A DNA stretch of 64,000 bases, from assembly GCF_009905375.1 (NCBI RefSeq), contig NC_133647.1, forward strand, positions 168,190,275 through 168,254,274, read 5' to 3'. Positions within the stretch are counted from its first letter, which is position 1. The number at the start of each line of letters is the position of its first letter. The DNA is from Apium graveolens. Its lineage: Eukaryota > Streptophyta > Magnoliopsida > Apiales > Apiaceae. The notes beneath the pieces were generated by a model. That model saw only the letters and a list, made by a program, of their open reading frames with translations. It ran no database searches and was not told where the DNA came from. The position numbers were made by a program, and so were the translations under genes. This document shows, piece by piece, positions 11,830 through 23,476 of this stretch.

Positions 11830-11975
11830 TCTTCCAGACATCTTCATTCAGACAAGATGAATTCTTTTTTAATTTGATTCAACCTTGTTTTACAATGCAA
11901 AGATAAAGCTTAAGATCCAGCTTCCTCAACTTTGATTCCACCACCCCTTTTATTTCTCTGGAATATTCCTACCAG
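11830..11975 (+). other. Putative 5' UTR exon of OCT7-like gene
   Basis: A pyrimidine-rich, ATG-poor stretch ends at a good donor (ACCAG then GTTTGA at 11976). A matching acceptor (CAAACAG at 13129) lies 95 bp before the ATG at 13225. This would give a 1.15-kb leader intron, common in plant transporter genes. The transcription start near 11830 is a guess. Confidence 0.4.
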
Positions 11976-13224
11976 GTTTGAATTTTCTTGAAAATTTCAT
12001 ACGAAACATTGACTATATCAAGAAAATATTTAATTATTGATTCTGGGTGGTTAAAAGTTAGGATTTTTATGGTTCTTTTTTGAGTGTTCTTTCCTTTACA
12101 TTGCTTGTTTGTTAGATCTTTGGTGAAAGATTAATTTTTGTTTTTTTCCTTTTATATAAACCTTGGTTGTTATCTTTTTAGAAATAGGTGTAGAAAGTGG
12201 TGATATTGTAATGTATGGATATGCATTTTACTTAGGTTGCCTGATTTGGGGTTTATGTGTTTAGCTTTAAGTTTTTGTTTGTAGCCTTAAAGAGTGAGTA
12301 ATTCTTGAAATGGTAAATGTGATTTGTTCTCAGATGGTCTTATTGATGTAATTATAGTAATGACTTCTTTTAGATATATTTGTTGTGCATTAGTCTCACG
12401 TGTTGGTTTAGTCGAAAGAAGCAGGGGAAATGTCTCTAATTGATTAGTTTTTTCGTAGGATGTTGTATGTCAATTTACACAGTGAACTAGTTTTTATGAT
12501 CTTAGTTACATGGATGCTGTTTTAGCTATACAGAAGGAAACACCTTTGAATATGGCTCTAGAGCAATATAGATAAAACATTGATACAAAATAGGCTGCAT
12601 TGTGAAGAAAAATTAAAGTACTAATAAGTGTTACCGGACTAATATTTCCTATTAGCACCCTACTAATAATTACTTACTAAACTCCTGCTTTGTTTTGTAT
12701 ATGTTCATTCTTGAATATGATGTTGGCCTATGCTTCAGAATGTCATTACCCGATATCATACAATAGTAAAGACTTCCACAGTCTTTTTCAATCCTTGTAT
12801 GGCAGTATGGTTATCTGGTAGTTCAATCTATCTTGCCTCAGGGTTATTTTGATGGATGGTAATAGGATAAGTACTAGTATAGATAGAATACTTAAGGTTT
12901 ACAGTCATCTCAAGTATTTTATACTCACAATCAAGTATTCTCAATTTCAAGAGACTGCTACTTTTGTAACTTGATACATTCACTGGGTGCACGACATCAA
13001 TGTGGTCACCCTGTTCATATTATGACATAACTAGCACGAACCTACGCTAATTTCTAAAATTAACACATGGTTACATGGTCATGACTTATGATTACAACAT
13101 TTAACTTTTTATGTAAATTCTACAAACAGGAATTCAAATTTAGTTTGATGTAGTTTTAGTCGTGAAAAGGTTTATAGATAAAGAATTCCTTACCTATCAT
13201 TTATCTTATGTTCCTATGTTAAAG

Positions 13225-16041
13225 ATGGGGGAACAGGGCCAGACATACACTTTGGATGAAGCACTTGAGGCTGTTGGTTTTGGGAAATTCCAAATGTTTG
13301 TTCTCGGCTATGCTGGGATGGGCTTGATTGCAGAAGCCATGGAAATGATGCTTCTTTCTTTTGTGGGTCCAGCAGTTCAGTCTGCATGGGGTCTCTCACC
13401 TCGCAAGGAGAGTTACATAACCAGTGTGGTTTTTGCTGGAATGCTTGTCGGGGCTTATTCATGGGGTATTGTTTCAGATAAGCATGGAAGAAGGCAAAAA
13501 TATTCTTCCCTTTTTCTCCCCGTTTGTAACTATGTCTCCATGTTTTTAAGTACTACCTGTAATTTGTAAGGAAAAATGATGCAACATTATATAATTTGTA
13601 TGGTATACTATTGTGATATAGTTAATAAACTCCAAGCCCTTCATTATAACTTTGAAATATCTGAGAGGCCATTTCCTTTTATTTATAACTTTTTTAATCT
13701 CACAGCTATCAGCTTCAGTAGTCTCATCCCCAAGTAATTTTGATGATTTGTTACTTTTTGACACCAAGTGATTGGTCTATAGTCAACACCTATTCTTTTA
13801 GCCACCAGATATAGCTTGTAATTTGTAAAGGCTGTACATGTGCATCTGAAATATATGGGAATTGTTATTGGTTTTTCCAAAGGATTAATGATTTGACCCG
13901 ACTTACTCTTTTGGAGAGATTTTATAATGCAATAGAGTTCCATTGATTAAAAGATTTAGAAATGGGTGGAATTTTGCTGTTCCTAGACCTGTATCTTGGT
14001 AGAGCAAGAAATAAACTTCTGTTTGAATGAATGGATCTTTTAATAGCATCATGGAATTATTTTATGTAAATAAACTAGCTTCTGCAGTATAATTTAAATG
14101 ATTTCATCATCCTGCAGGAAAGGGTTCCTCATTACGGCAATGGTTACTGCTGGAGCGGGTTTCCTAAGTGCTTTTGCTCCAAACTACATATGTCTGATCA
14201 GTCTCCGTTGTCTGGTTGGTCTTGGTTTGGGAGGTGGTCCTGTACTATCATCTTGGTTTTTGGAGTTTATCCCGGCTTCAACTAGAGGCACTTGGATGGT
14301 TGTTTTTTCAACTTTCTGGACATTGGGAACAATTCTTGAGGCGTCACTTGCATGGGTACGTCATAATAGCAAGTATGGCATGCTCTCGTTGTCATCTACT
14401 TTTTACCGCATTATTCTTATTTTATGTTCGAAACATGTAATACGATAGGTGAAATGCCATTTGTTGATTGATACTGTTAAAATGCTAGAAATTTAAGGCT
14501 TTTTCCCCCATAGGTTCTTAGCTTCACTGCCAGCAGAGCTGGTCCCATAGGTAACTTCAGTGTCTGATCATTTTGAAAACAAATGTTTCACTCTATGATT
14601 TTTCTGTGATGCTCTTCATATGACTTTTCCCTTGTAGTAGATCTTTGATGGAGATTATTGAGATTGGGATACGGTTATAGCTCCAAATAACACCGTCCAA
14701 TGTTGATGATTACATCATTAATACTTTTATCTTTCTTCTATATTCTAAGTGTTCTAAATTACTTGGAAAAGTTTAATCCATTATGACCGAGACGATTTTT
14801 ACTAATTCTCATTTCTGTAATCTATATTTTTGCAGTTTGTAATGCCATCTTTGGGTTGGAGATGGCTACTTGCGCTGTCTTCTCTTCCTACATCACTGCT
14901 TCTTGTGTTCTATGTACTGACTCCAGAATCTCCAAGATATTTATGCATGCAAGGAAAGAGAGATGAAGCCCTTGTTATTTTGAAGAAAATAGCCAAAACT
15001 AACCAGAACAAACTTCCTCCAGGAATTCTTATTTTGGACCAACAAATCGAACTACAAGAAAACTCTTCTGAAGCAGAAGACAAACACCTGCTCTCACCAA
15101 AAAATATGGAAAATGCATTTCCAGATGAGAGCAGTAAAATGGAACAAAGAACTGATTCATCTGTGCTGACTCTCCTCTCACCTGAATTACTTAGGTCGAC
15201 CTTGCTTTTATGGGTTGTTTTCTTTGGTAATGCATTCTCGTATTATGGCCTAGTTTTGCTGACAACAGAGTTACACAGTGAACATAGCAGTTGTAATCAC
15301 AATCAGCTAAAATCAGATAATTCGCAGGACGTTAACTACAGAGATGTATTTATCACTAGTTTTGCAGGTATTATATTACTGTAAATAAAAGCATCTGTTT
15401 TCCTTATAAACTTGAGTGAACTTGTTTGTTATGTTGGCCGAGTCATTCACCTCTGATTTGTTTTTGCCTCAAGAGTTCCCGGGGCTTCTTGTAGCAGCAG
15501 CTACAGTCGATAGAATGGGTCGTAAGTTCTCAATGTCGGCAATGTTCTTTCTCTGTTGCACCTTTCTGCTACCGTTGGTATTCAATCAACCTCAAGGAAT
15601 TACAACAGGTCTCCTATTTGGAGCTCGTATATGCATCACAGCAACTTTCACAGTGGTCTATATATACGCTCCAGAAGTAAGTCCTGATAAAAATTGTACT
15701 AGTTTCCATAAGATATGCAAGTTCAATCTTAAACACCGAACCATAATTGATCACTGATAGTTTGTGCGTGTGTTTGTTAATATGTATGGTAGATATACCC
15801 TACGGCAGTTAGAACCACAGGGGTTGGAGTAGCAAGCTCAGTAGGAAGAATTGGAGGAATGTTGTGCCCACTTGTGGCAGTAGGTCTGATTCATGGTTGT
15901 CATCAAACTTCAGCCATACTTTTATTTGAAGTTGTGATCTTTCTTTCTGGGGTATGTGTGCTCCTTTTCCCATTCGAAACTAGTGGACGTGAACTGACAG
16001 ATTGTGTTCCTCCTGAAAAAGCGAACACACAGCCAACATGA
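13225..16041 (+). CDS. OCT7: Organic cation/carnitine transporter 7-like MFS carrier (NiaP-type)
   Basis: Five coding exons join in phase: 13225-13493, 14118-14355, 14836-15367, 15474-15676 and 15793-16041, giving 496 residues, close to Arabidopsis OCT7 (about 500). The start ATG gives [23 protein letters not shown], matching the family N-terminus; an upstream in-frame ATG at 13162 would add 21 unrelated residues. Visible MFS features are GFGKFQ, EAMEMM in the first helix, SDKHGRRK in the loop between helices 2 and 3, [13 protein letters not shown], the ESPRYL motif, and APEIYPT near helix 10, with about 12 hydrophobic segments. The family (SLC22-like, NiaP) is linked to nicotinate or organic-cation transport across membranes; substrate here is inferred. 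No frame break is seen. Exon 1 ends AAG followed by GC, so intron 1 is best read as GC-AG. The gene converges with NLP-A. Confidence 0.9.
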
Positions 16042-16512
16042 TGCAAACTTCTGCAAAAAAAATTTCTAGAGAACCAGTAGTCTTTTGTAGACATTGCTTC
16101 CCTTATTCAAGGTGGAAGGAAACATACATACACACCTACACATTTATTCTTTAGTCTGTTTTTGTTGTAATACATGAATTCATTAGTTTGCACTCACAAC
16201 TAAAGTACAAATGTTATAGGAATTTCCTTGTAAAGTACATTGGTTGTTTCTACTGAATTTTGTATTCTAGCCATTTGAATTATGATCTAATACTATCTTG
16301 TTATAACACAGTTTTGTATGTTGCCAGTACGTTGATGTTTGAATGTTTCATCACCTATAATGCCATTACAAAGGTCTTTATACAGAAGCATTGAATTTAC
16401 ATAGATAAACACAATGCTATACAAAGACAGCAACCAAATCATCACACAAATATACAATTCAAACACAAATTTATTTGAGTTAATGAAACAAGAAGAAAGG
16501 TTCCATCTTTTT
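16042..16512. other. Intergenic, shared 3' flanks of OCT7-like and NLP-A genes
   Basis: The two genes are tail to tail, 471 bp apart. This segment should hold both 3' UTRs. AT-rich stretches could serve as polyadenylation signals on each strand; no single site can be named with confidence and no other gene is seen. Confidence 0.45.
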
Positions 16513-18445
16513 TCAAGGTGCAGAATAATGATTGACAGGCGGATGAATCAACATCTCTATTGTTGCTTTCTTTGCCATTTTTGAGAATTCCATACATTCC
16601 TGCACGTCCTCATCACAAGCAATCAAAATCAATTTATTGTCATTATCTTGGTACTTGATACTAAAACTATTTCTTTTCAACTTTAGCCTCTTAATCACAT
16701 TGTCTTCTAACTCAGACATTCCTGATAAATTAGTTAGTCCAAACTTTATCGTAAATTCCTTATAAGTGGCCGTCACAGTAATCTTTTCCAACACTTGGCT
16801 TGTATGAGAAATTATAGGTGTGTCCTGCAGAGGACGCATGCTTGAAGAAACGTTCTGATTCCCCTTTTCAGTAGCAATCAATTTTCTCTTGCTAGGTTGC
16901 CACCATGTAATATTAAAGTCTCTACATCTGCGTTTAAATGTAGATCGACTAACTACAAAAAGGAACAATTAAAATAAAATAAAATTTGAGGTTGTGTAAA
17001 ATATTATCAGCAGTTAATAATGTCGTTTGGATGAAGTTGAAAAATAGAAGTGCAAGAACATGGCAGAATGAAACATACCACCGAAGCTCTCTGCTGCATC
17101 TTTAAGTGGTTTTCCAAAATGCTTACTAATATTCTCTTTAGTAAAAGGTATTATAGATTTCTTGTGTCGTTTTGATTCAGCAGTCACAGCATATTCAACG
17201 TCTTCATCAGTTGACAGTTCTACTGAGTTATCCACTGTGAAGCCACCAGCAAAAAAAGAAATTTAAGAACGCATTTTATTTAGTACATTATCCATGTTTC
17301 AGTTTTATTCCTTTAAGCAAATAGTTAAGTTACCTCTATCAGCAGCCACGGTACTGCCCAAAATTTCGAAGTATTCCTCAAATCTTCTGGGCGGGGAAGC
17401 TTCATTGGGTGTTCTTTTTGGCGTTTCCCCCGTGGCAGCTTTTTGAGAAAACATTGAGGCTTCCTGGTGAGGAAGAGAGGTATGGGGTTGACCAACTTTA
17501 AAAGCATCAATAACTTGGACTGAGAACCCTTGTCCCAGTTGTTCTCCTGAAGCAAGCTTATAATCAGCTGGAAAACATTCCTTAATTTTTTCCCATAAAG
17601 AATTTAACAAGGTTTGAGGGTAATCATTATCCATTTGCTGTGCAGGCAGAAAGAAGAACTGGAGTATCCATTCATGATATGGCGAAGACTGGCTGCGCAA
17701 GTTTATTGTAAAACTAGCAATTGACCCACAGTTTCCTAGATAATGTGAAAAGGGGTATTGAGTAATGCTTAGTGCTGTTATATCCCTGCAGAAAAAGGCC
17801 CCGGCTCCTTTAGATGGTCTGCCAAGCGGGCCTTCATATTCGCTAAAGGGCTTGTGGAAATAGGCATCTTTGAACTGACACCACTGTGCTAAGTTTTCAG
17901 AAACTCCACCACTAAATTGTTTTACCAATAAGAGTTCCTCTTCATTAAAAATCCAGTATTGGGTAAGAGGTAAATGGAATGTTTGAGACACAATGACCAA
18001 CATGCGATCTATTTCCGGGACAGGCTGGGCATATTCTTGGAACTGATAGCAAAATACAAAAAAAAAAAAAAAGTAAACAATTTGTTTTTGTAAAAAGAAG
18101 GATACTATGTTAAGGCTTACTTCTGTGTCTCGGCACCTCCATGACCAGTGAAATCTCTGCGTAGAGATAAGTGAAATGGGCATGTTAGAAACAACATTGA
18201 CTTTTGAATAAACAAAGAGGAGGAGGAAATAGATTATGACATACCTTGGAAGGTTGACAGAAAGTCCTGAGAGTTTCAACGTCTGGGTTGCAAGTAGAAA
18301 CAATCTCCATAACATCATAATCTCCAGATCCAGCTGATTCAGTTCCCTTGAAAGGGAAACAGAAAGAAGAAAGAATACCACAGCTGAGAGCAAAATGTAG
18401 GTGTGGGTATTCATCCTCTGAGTAAAACGAGATGTTAGGACTCAT
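16513..18445 (-). CDS. NIN-like protein (RWP-RK/PB1), locus A, 5' truncated but open
   Basis: Five exons on the minus strand join in phase: 18445-18245, 18156-18121, 18042-17334, 17234-17079 and 16952-16513, giving 513 residues without a stop. The order is an NLP N-terminal GAF-like region (1 to about 200), a linker, an RWP-RK segment (about 343-391: IIPFTKENISKHFGKPLKDAAESFG, then the SRSTFKRRCRDF helix) and a C-terminal PB1 domain (about 426-505). NLPs are nuclear regulators linked to nitrate and nodulation responses. Two oddities: the RWPxRK signature is replaced by WWQPSKRK, and the first exon is broken at 18583, removing about 57 N-terminal residues found in paralogues B-D. No upstream in-frame ATG exists, so the ATG at 18445 is the earliest start. 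It may be a functional truncated gene or a recent pseudogene. Confidence 0.72.
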
Positions 18446-18604
18446 CTCAGGGCTGTTGTTCTTTAATACGCGTTCAATTACCCCATGGCAGGGGTCAGAG
18501 CAAGACCATCTGAAAGTATGACCGAGGAAGTGAGACCTGTAACGTAATAGATTTTTTCTGGCGTCATCGTCACAACCAATTATTAGACGACGTTAAAAAT
18601 ATAT
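18446..18604 (-). pseudogene. Orphaned upstream part of NLP-A exon 1
   Basis: The minus strand continues the NLP N-terminal reading frame upstream of the ATG, as far as an IIGCDDDARKN segment at about 18540-18583. There it stops at an ATTAG junction with unrelated DNA. The 19-bp sequence ATTAGACGACGTTAAAAAT at this junction recurs at about 18734-18752. From 18353 to 18583 the DNA is identical to NLP-B apart from a 3-bp indel. Confidence 0.7.
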
Positions 18605-18605
18605 A

Positions 18606-19250
18606 TCAAATATATATGGTGGCAGGGTGTTTAAAGTTAATAAATTTATCTACTAATGCAGAAACGTTTTCATGTTACATTTTTTTTACATCGGGTCTTT
18701 TATAATCCTGGTTCCGCAACTGACTATATCAAAGATTAGACGACGTTAAAAATGGAAGGACCACAAGGGGGGCAGTAGAAAGTGAAGGAACATAGAGAGA
18801 GGAGAACAGTAACAAAGACAGTGATGTTGGATAGGAAGAGGACAAGTGCAATGCAGAGAGAGGGGGGAGGGAGAAAGAGAGACTTAATATGTGTGTTCCC
18901 AAGCTGGGGTTTAGAGTTCAAGTAAGTTAGAAATGTGTGTGTTTTTTGTACTAACATAGTAACATCATATAACAATCCAATACCATCACACTAACCAACT
19001 ACTAGAAGTATGTATTTCAAACCTTATGGGAACACCGTTATAGCTATCCATTCTCACCTCTGTGTAGTGAGACTTTTAGCTATCCATTATAGCTGTTATT
19101 TTCCAAACAAATTCTCCACATAATCAAACACGGGCTAGCTTATAGAGGAAAGTCCCAATACGTAAACATCAGCATATTATGGTGAAAATGCATAACATGT
19201 AAATCTATGTTTCTCAAAAGATTTACAACAGAAAAACAGACCATCTGGTA
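18606..19250. other. Non-coding DNA between NLP-A and NLP-B
   Basis: No credible gene. An open frame on the minus strand at 18736-18975 has low complexity (Leu/Phe/Ser-rich), no start context of note and is matched exactly at 47021-47260 only because the block is duplicated. The segment is the 3' flank of NLP-B. Confidence 0.5.
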
Positions 19251-21855
19251 TCAAGATCCATAATGACTGATGGGCGGATCAACCAACATCGTAATAATTG
19301 TTTTTCCTAATGATCTTGTGATTTCTATACATTTTTGCACATCCTTGTCACAAGCAATTAAAACCCAATCACCTTCCTCGTCTTTATACTTGATGCTAAA
19401 TGCGTCTCTCTCCAATTTTAACCTCTCAATCAAATTATCTTCCAACTCTGCCATTCCTGATGAATCAAGCAGTTCAAATCTTATAGCAACTTTATTGTAG
19501 GTTGCCTTCACATTTATCTCTTGGCTTGTTTGAGAAGCAGTTCTAACTTGCAAAGGTGCCATGCTCAAATGAGAAAAATTCTGTATACTTAGTCCCTCGT
19601 CATTTACCCTGTTCAGCTTAGAGGAACTGTGACTCTTCAGCCTTCTCTTGCCATATCGCCATCTTTCAATACCAAGACCTCTACATATGCGCTTGAATGT
19701 AGATCGACTAACTGAAAGTATTGGAGATATGCGATCAGAAACACAAACTAGTAGTGGAAGCTCAAATATAGAAGTGAAAAAACATGGTAATATAAAACAT
19801 GGTGTATCCTGCAGAGGATGCATGCTTGGAGAAACATTCTGTTAAACATTCTGTTTCCCCTATCCAGTAGCAATTAACTTTCTCTTGCTAGGTTTCCACT
19901 ATGTAATACCAACGCGTCTACATCCACGCTTAAATGTAGATGGACTAACTACAAAAAGGAACATTTCAAATAAAAAAAAATTGACGTTGCGTAAATTATT
20001 AGCAATAATTAATTATGTTTTCTGTATGAAGTTGAAATTTAGAAGTGCAGGAACATGGTAGAACGAAACATACCACCGAAGATCTCTGCTGCATCTTTAA
20101 GTGGTTTTCCAAAATGCTTACTAATATTCTCTTCAGTAAAAGGTATTATAGATTTCTTGTATCATTTTGATTCAGTAGTCACAGCATATTCAACGTCTTC
20201 ATCAGTTGACACTTCCACTGGCTTATCCACTGTGAAGCCACCAACAAAAAAGAAATTTAAGAACACTTTTTTTATTTAGTACATTATCCATGTTTCAATT
20301 TTATTCCATTTTAGGCAGAGTAAAAAAAGTACACATTTTGCACATTAATTAAATTTAATAAGTACATTTTCCATGTTTCTAGATCATTCCTTAAAACAAA
20401 TAGCTAGGTTACCTCTCTCAGCAGCCAGGGTAGTTCGATGTTCTTCAGATGTTCTAGGCTGGAAAGCTTTAGTTGGTACTTTATTTGATGTTCTCTCTGC
20501 GGCAGCTTCTTCATGAGAAAATAAGTTGGTCCTTTTACCAGAATTATTTTCAAACAAATTTGAAGTGTGAGTATACTCCAAGACTTCAAGGTGAGAAAGA
20601 GAGCTATTGTTTTGACCTAATTTGAACGATTCAGGTTCAATTTGGGCAGAAGAGTTGATAATTTTGACCGATAGAACTTGTCCAGGTTGTTCTCCTGAAG
20701 AAAGGTACCAATTTGGAAGACATTTGTTAATTGTTGCCCATATAGAATTCAACAAGGTTTGAGGGTAATCATTATCCATTTCCTGGGCAGGAAAAAAGAA
20801 CTCAAGTATTCATTTTTTATATGGTAGGGAAATGTTGCACAATTTGATTGTAAAACAAGCAATTGAACCACAGTTTAGTGCATAATGTGAAAAGGGGTAT
20901 TGAGTAATACTCAGTGCTGTTATATCCCTAAAGAAAAAGTTTCCGGATACTTTACATGAGCTGCTAAGTGGGCCTTGAGCAATGTCTAAGAGCTTGTGGA
21001 AACAAACATGTTTGAACTGAGACCAGGGTGCTAAGTTTTCAGAAACTGGATAACTGAATTGCCGTACCAAGCAGGGGATCCAGCGCCCAGAGTTCCAGTA
21101 TTGAGCAAGAGGTAACTGGAATGTTTGAGACACCACCTCCAACAAGTGATCTATTTCTGGGACAGGCTGGGTATATTTATGGAACTGATAGCAAAATATA
21201 AATAAATAAATAAGGGCAAACAATTTGTTTTGTAAGAAGGGATACTATGTATAAGGGCTTACTTTTATGTCTCTGAAGCTCCAGAACCAGTGAAATCCCT
21301 GCGAAGAAATAATTGAAATGAGCATGTTAGAAAAAACATTTACTTATGAACAAACGAAGAGAGGAGTAGGAAATGGATTGAATGACATACCTTGATAGAT
21401 TGACAAAACTTCATGAGTGTTTCAACATCTTGGTTGCTAGTGGAAACAATCTCCATAACGCAACGCCGATTAGATCCATAGAAAGGGAAACAGAAAGAAG
21501 AAAGAATACCACAGCTGAGAGCAAAATGTAGGTGTGGGTATTCATCCTCTGAGTAAAACGAGATGTTAGGACTCATCTCAGGGCTGTTGTTCTTTAATAC
21601 GCGTTCAATTACCCCATGGCAGTCAGAGCAAGACCATCTGAAAGTATGACCGAGGAAGTGAGACCTGTAACGTAATAGATTTTTTCTGGCGTCATCGTCA
21701 CAACCAATTATTAGATATCTGTTCGGTTCCATTGCACGCTCATAGTATCCTCCTCTATAATTGCTTCTTGTCCAGAACAGAACAAGTGAGTGCTTTGAAC
21801 CCACACATTTTAAAACCTCATTCTCTGAATTTGCAGCAATAGCGGCTTCCTCCAT
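19251..21855 (-). pseudogene. NIN-like protein, locus B, nonsense-disrupted
   Basis: Exons on the minus strand are 21855-21391, 21298-21263, 21184-20413, 20229-20074 and a terminal exon 19711-19251. The ATG at 21855 gives MEEAAIAAN; the open frame extends upstream to a TTG only. The N-terminal NLP region, RWP-RK segment and PB1 domain are all recognisable. A TGA at 20810-20812 replaces the tryptophan codon of the HEW motif seen in A, and a second TGA at 20162-20164 lies in the RWP-RK exon. A degenerate extra copy of the terminal exon (about 19948-19800) precedes the intact one. The RWPxRK signature reads RWRYGKRR. As it stands only the first 290 or so residues could be made, lacking DNA-binding and PB1 parts. 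Confidence 0.75.
19800..19948 (-). pseudogene. Degenerate duplicate of NLP terminal exon, in locus B
   Basis: After an acceptor like that of NLP-A exon 5, the minus strand encodes SPSTFKRGCRRVGIT, then a stop, then WKPSKRKLIATG and another stop. It resembles the exon 5 start of NLP-A more than the intact terminal exon 19711-19251, which follows 90 bp later. The two exons together look like the seam of a recombination between two NLP copies. Confidence 0.65.
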
Positions 21856-22066
21856 TCGACCTTTCAATATTTATCGGCGCTTCCTGTATTTCTTCTCAAT
21901 TTCTTTCCCGCATTTCGTCTCCTTTTTTATATTATGTGATCAATTCTCCACCTTTAGTTTGCTTTTCATTCTTGCACAATAAGTCAACAAACCATATTCA
22001 TTGCTTTTGCCAACTAATCTGCTTTTCAAAAATAAAAACTTTTACCAGCTAATTTAGCAAACATTG
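21856..22066. other. Upstream region of NLP-B
   Basis: About 210 bp lie between the NLP-B start and the Gypsy LTR. It resembles the upstream DNA of NLP-C (24867-25060), sharing GTCAACAAA and ATTTAGCAAACA-type segments, so it is the ancestral NLP promoter region, interrupted by the LTR at 22067. Confidence 0.5.
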
Positions 22067-22853
22067 TGTTATGCCCGCTTTCGGTCATGAGTCCTAAACA
22101 GGTCCCCGTAGGTGTATTAAATAGCTGAACCGTATGTGGGTTAGAACCATGGATTAATATGACTTGAGTCAGCACATGCGGGCTGGGGTCATGACATGCG
22201 AGCTGGGCTCACACATGTAAGTTGGGCTCGCACTTGCCATCTGGGCTCCCACACGCGAGTTGGGCCCATGAGCCCACACGCGGGTTGGGCCCATGAGCCC
22301 ACATCTTATGAAAACAGAGGTAACATTGTATTTATTAATTGAAAAGGAAGGCGGTGCGGGCCGAGATGACCAAGCCGACCCACATTAAAGGACTTTGTGT
22401 GCAACATGGAAAGTGACTCATAGATGACTGAGTTGCTCGTAGATTTCGGGCTGACACGGGTTATTTCCACAATTACGGGAAGAAATACAGAGATGTCGCG
22501 AGATTGTAGAAAGCGTGTGGAGCCGGTCGAGATTTACGTGACTAATTGGCTGAAGGCCTGCCTTTATCTTGGGCTTGGGCTGCACGGATTGGAGAAACCT
22601 AACCCTAACCTACGTGACTTATTCCCCAAGAATTATGTGAGGCTTGATCCCTATAAATAGGGCACGTAGGCACTTGTATGAGACATGAGTCGACACTTGA
22701 TAGAGAATAACAAACCCTATTCTTTCTTAAGGAGTCAACATACAAGCTCAGCCACCACCATACATAACCTTCCTCCGTTTTCAAAACCGTCATTGATCCT
22801 TGTTCCGCCTATCAACCTCCACAACACTGTTATACGAAATTCTCCCTATAACA
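22067..22853 (+). repeat. Gypsy (Tat-like) 5' LTR, 787 bp
   Basis: It begins TGTTATGCCC and ends CCTATAACA, sharing the inverted ends TGTTAT and ATAACA. A TATA box, TATAAATA, is at 22652-22659. A tandem duplicated segment GTTGGGCCCATGAGCCCACA occurs near 22259-22302. The primer-binding site TGGCGCTAGAAGGAGG follows. It inserted in the upstream region of NLP-B and is present in both copies of the 5.8-kb block. Confidence 0.88.
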
Positions 22854-22895
22854 ATTGGCGCTAGAAGGAGGGGAGTTTCATCTTAGGGAGAAGAG

Positions 22896-23476
22896 ATGAC
22901 CAAAGAAGGCAAACAAGCGGCGACACCAGGAAGCGGAGGCAAGAAGAAGGACTAGAGCGAGGTCGAGCTCACGCCCCTAGAGCTCGGTCGACTAGCGTGC
23001 TAGACCGAGTGGGTAAAAAGCTAAGTGAGCATAATCTCAGGCTTAAGTTAGAAAATTGCAAGAAAGAGAGAGAGAAGAAAAAGAGCCCGTGGGTCCGAGA
23101 GGCTTAAAAAGAGAGCGTGAAGCGACCCCTCCATAAAGACGTCAGCGCACCTCGCCCAGGAGGGATGAGCGACGTAGGCGCAGAGACAATCTTGAAGAAG
23201 AGTCGCAAGTGAGAGCTGGAGGAGGGGGACGCCGCGAGCGACCTCAGGGCTCACACCATTCGAGTAACGCGGGTGGTGACAGAGAAGGAGAAGTTGTTAG
23301 GGTAAGAGACCTGAGGAGGATCTTAGATGAGATGGAGCGAGAGAAGAGGGGGGGCCCCGACATCAGCTGCCCCTTCTCCATTTACGGCTGCTATCCGATC
23401 ATCCCCCTCCCTCGGGTATTTAGGCACAACCCCGACCTTCTATTCAACGGCGAAGCCGACCCGGCGGAATATCTTA
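22896..23476 (+). pseudogene. Gypsy gag N-terminal fragment, cut by a Helitron
   Basis: From ATG 22896 the frame reads a KEGKQAATPGSGG-type start, meets stops after about 20 codons, then a shifted frame is rich in Arg/Glu (a coiled or disordered gag N-terminus) and leads into FNGEADPAEYLI, where the Helitron begins at 23477. Compare the same gag in copy 2 (51184-51762), which continues beyond its Helitron at 53104. It is non-functional. Confidence 0.75.

Noticed and set aside
18736..18975. Open frame on the minus strand, repeated at 47021-47260
   Set aside because: Present twice only because the block is duplicated; low-complexity composition, no motif, and a frame shift of a few bases gives other equally open frames.
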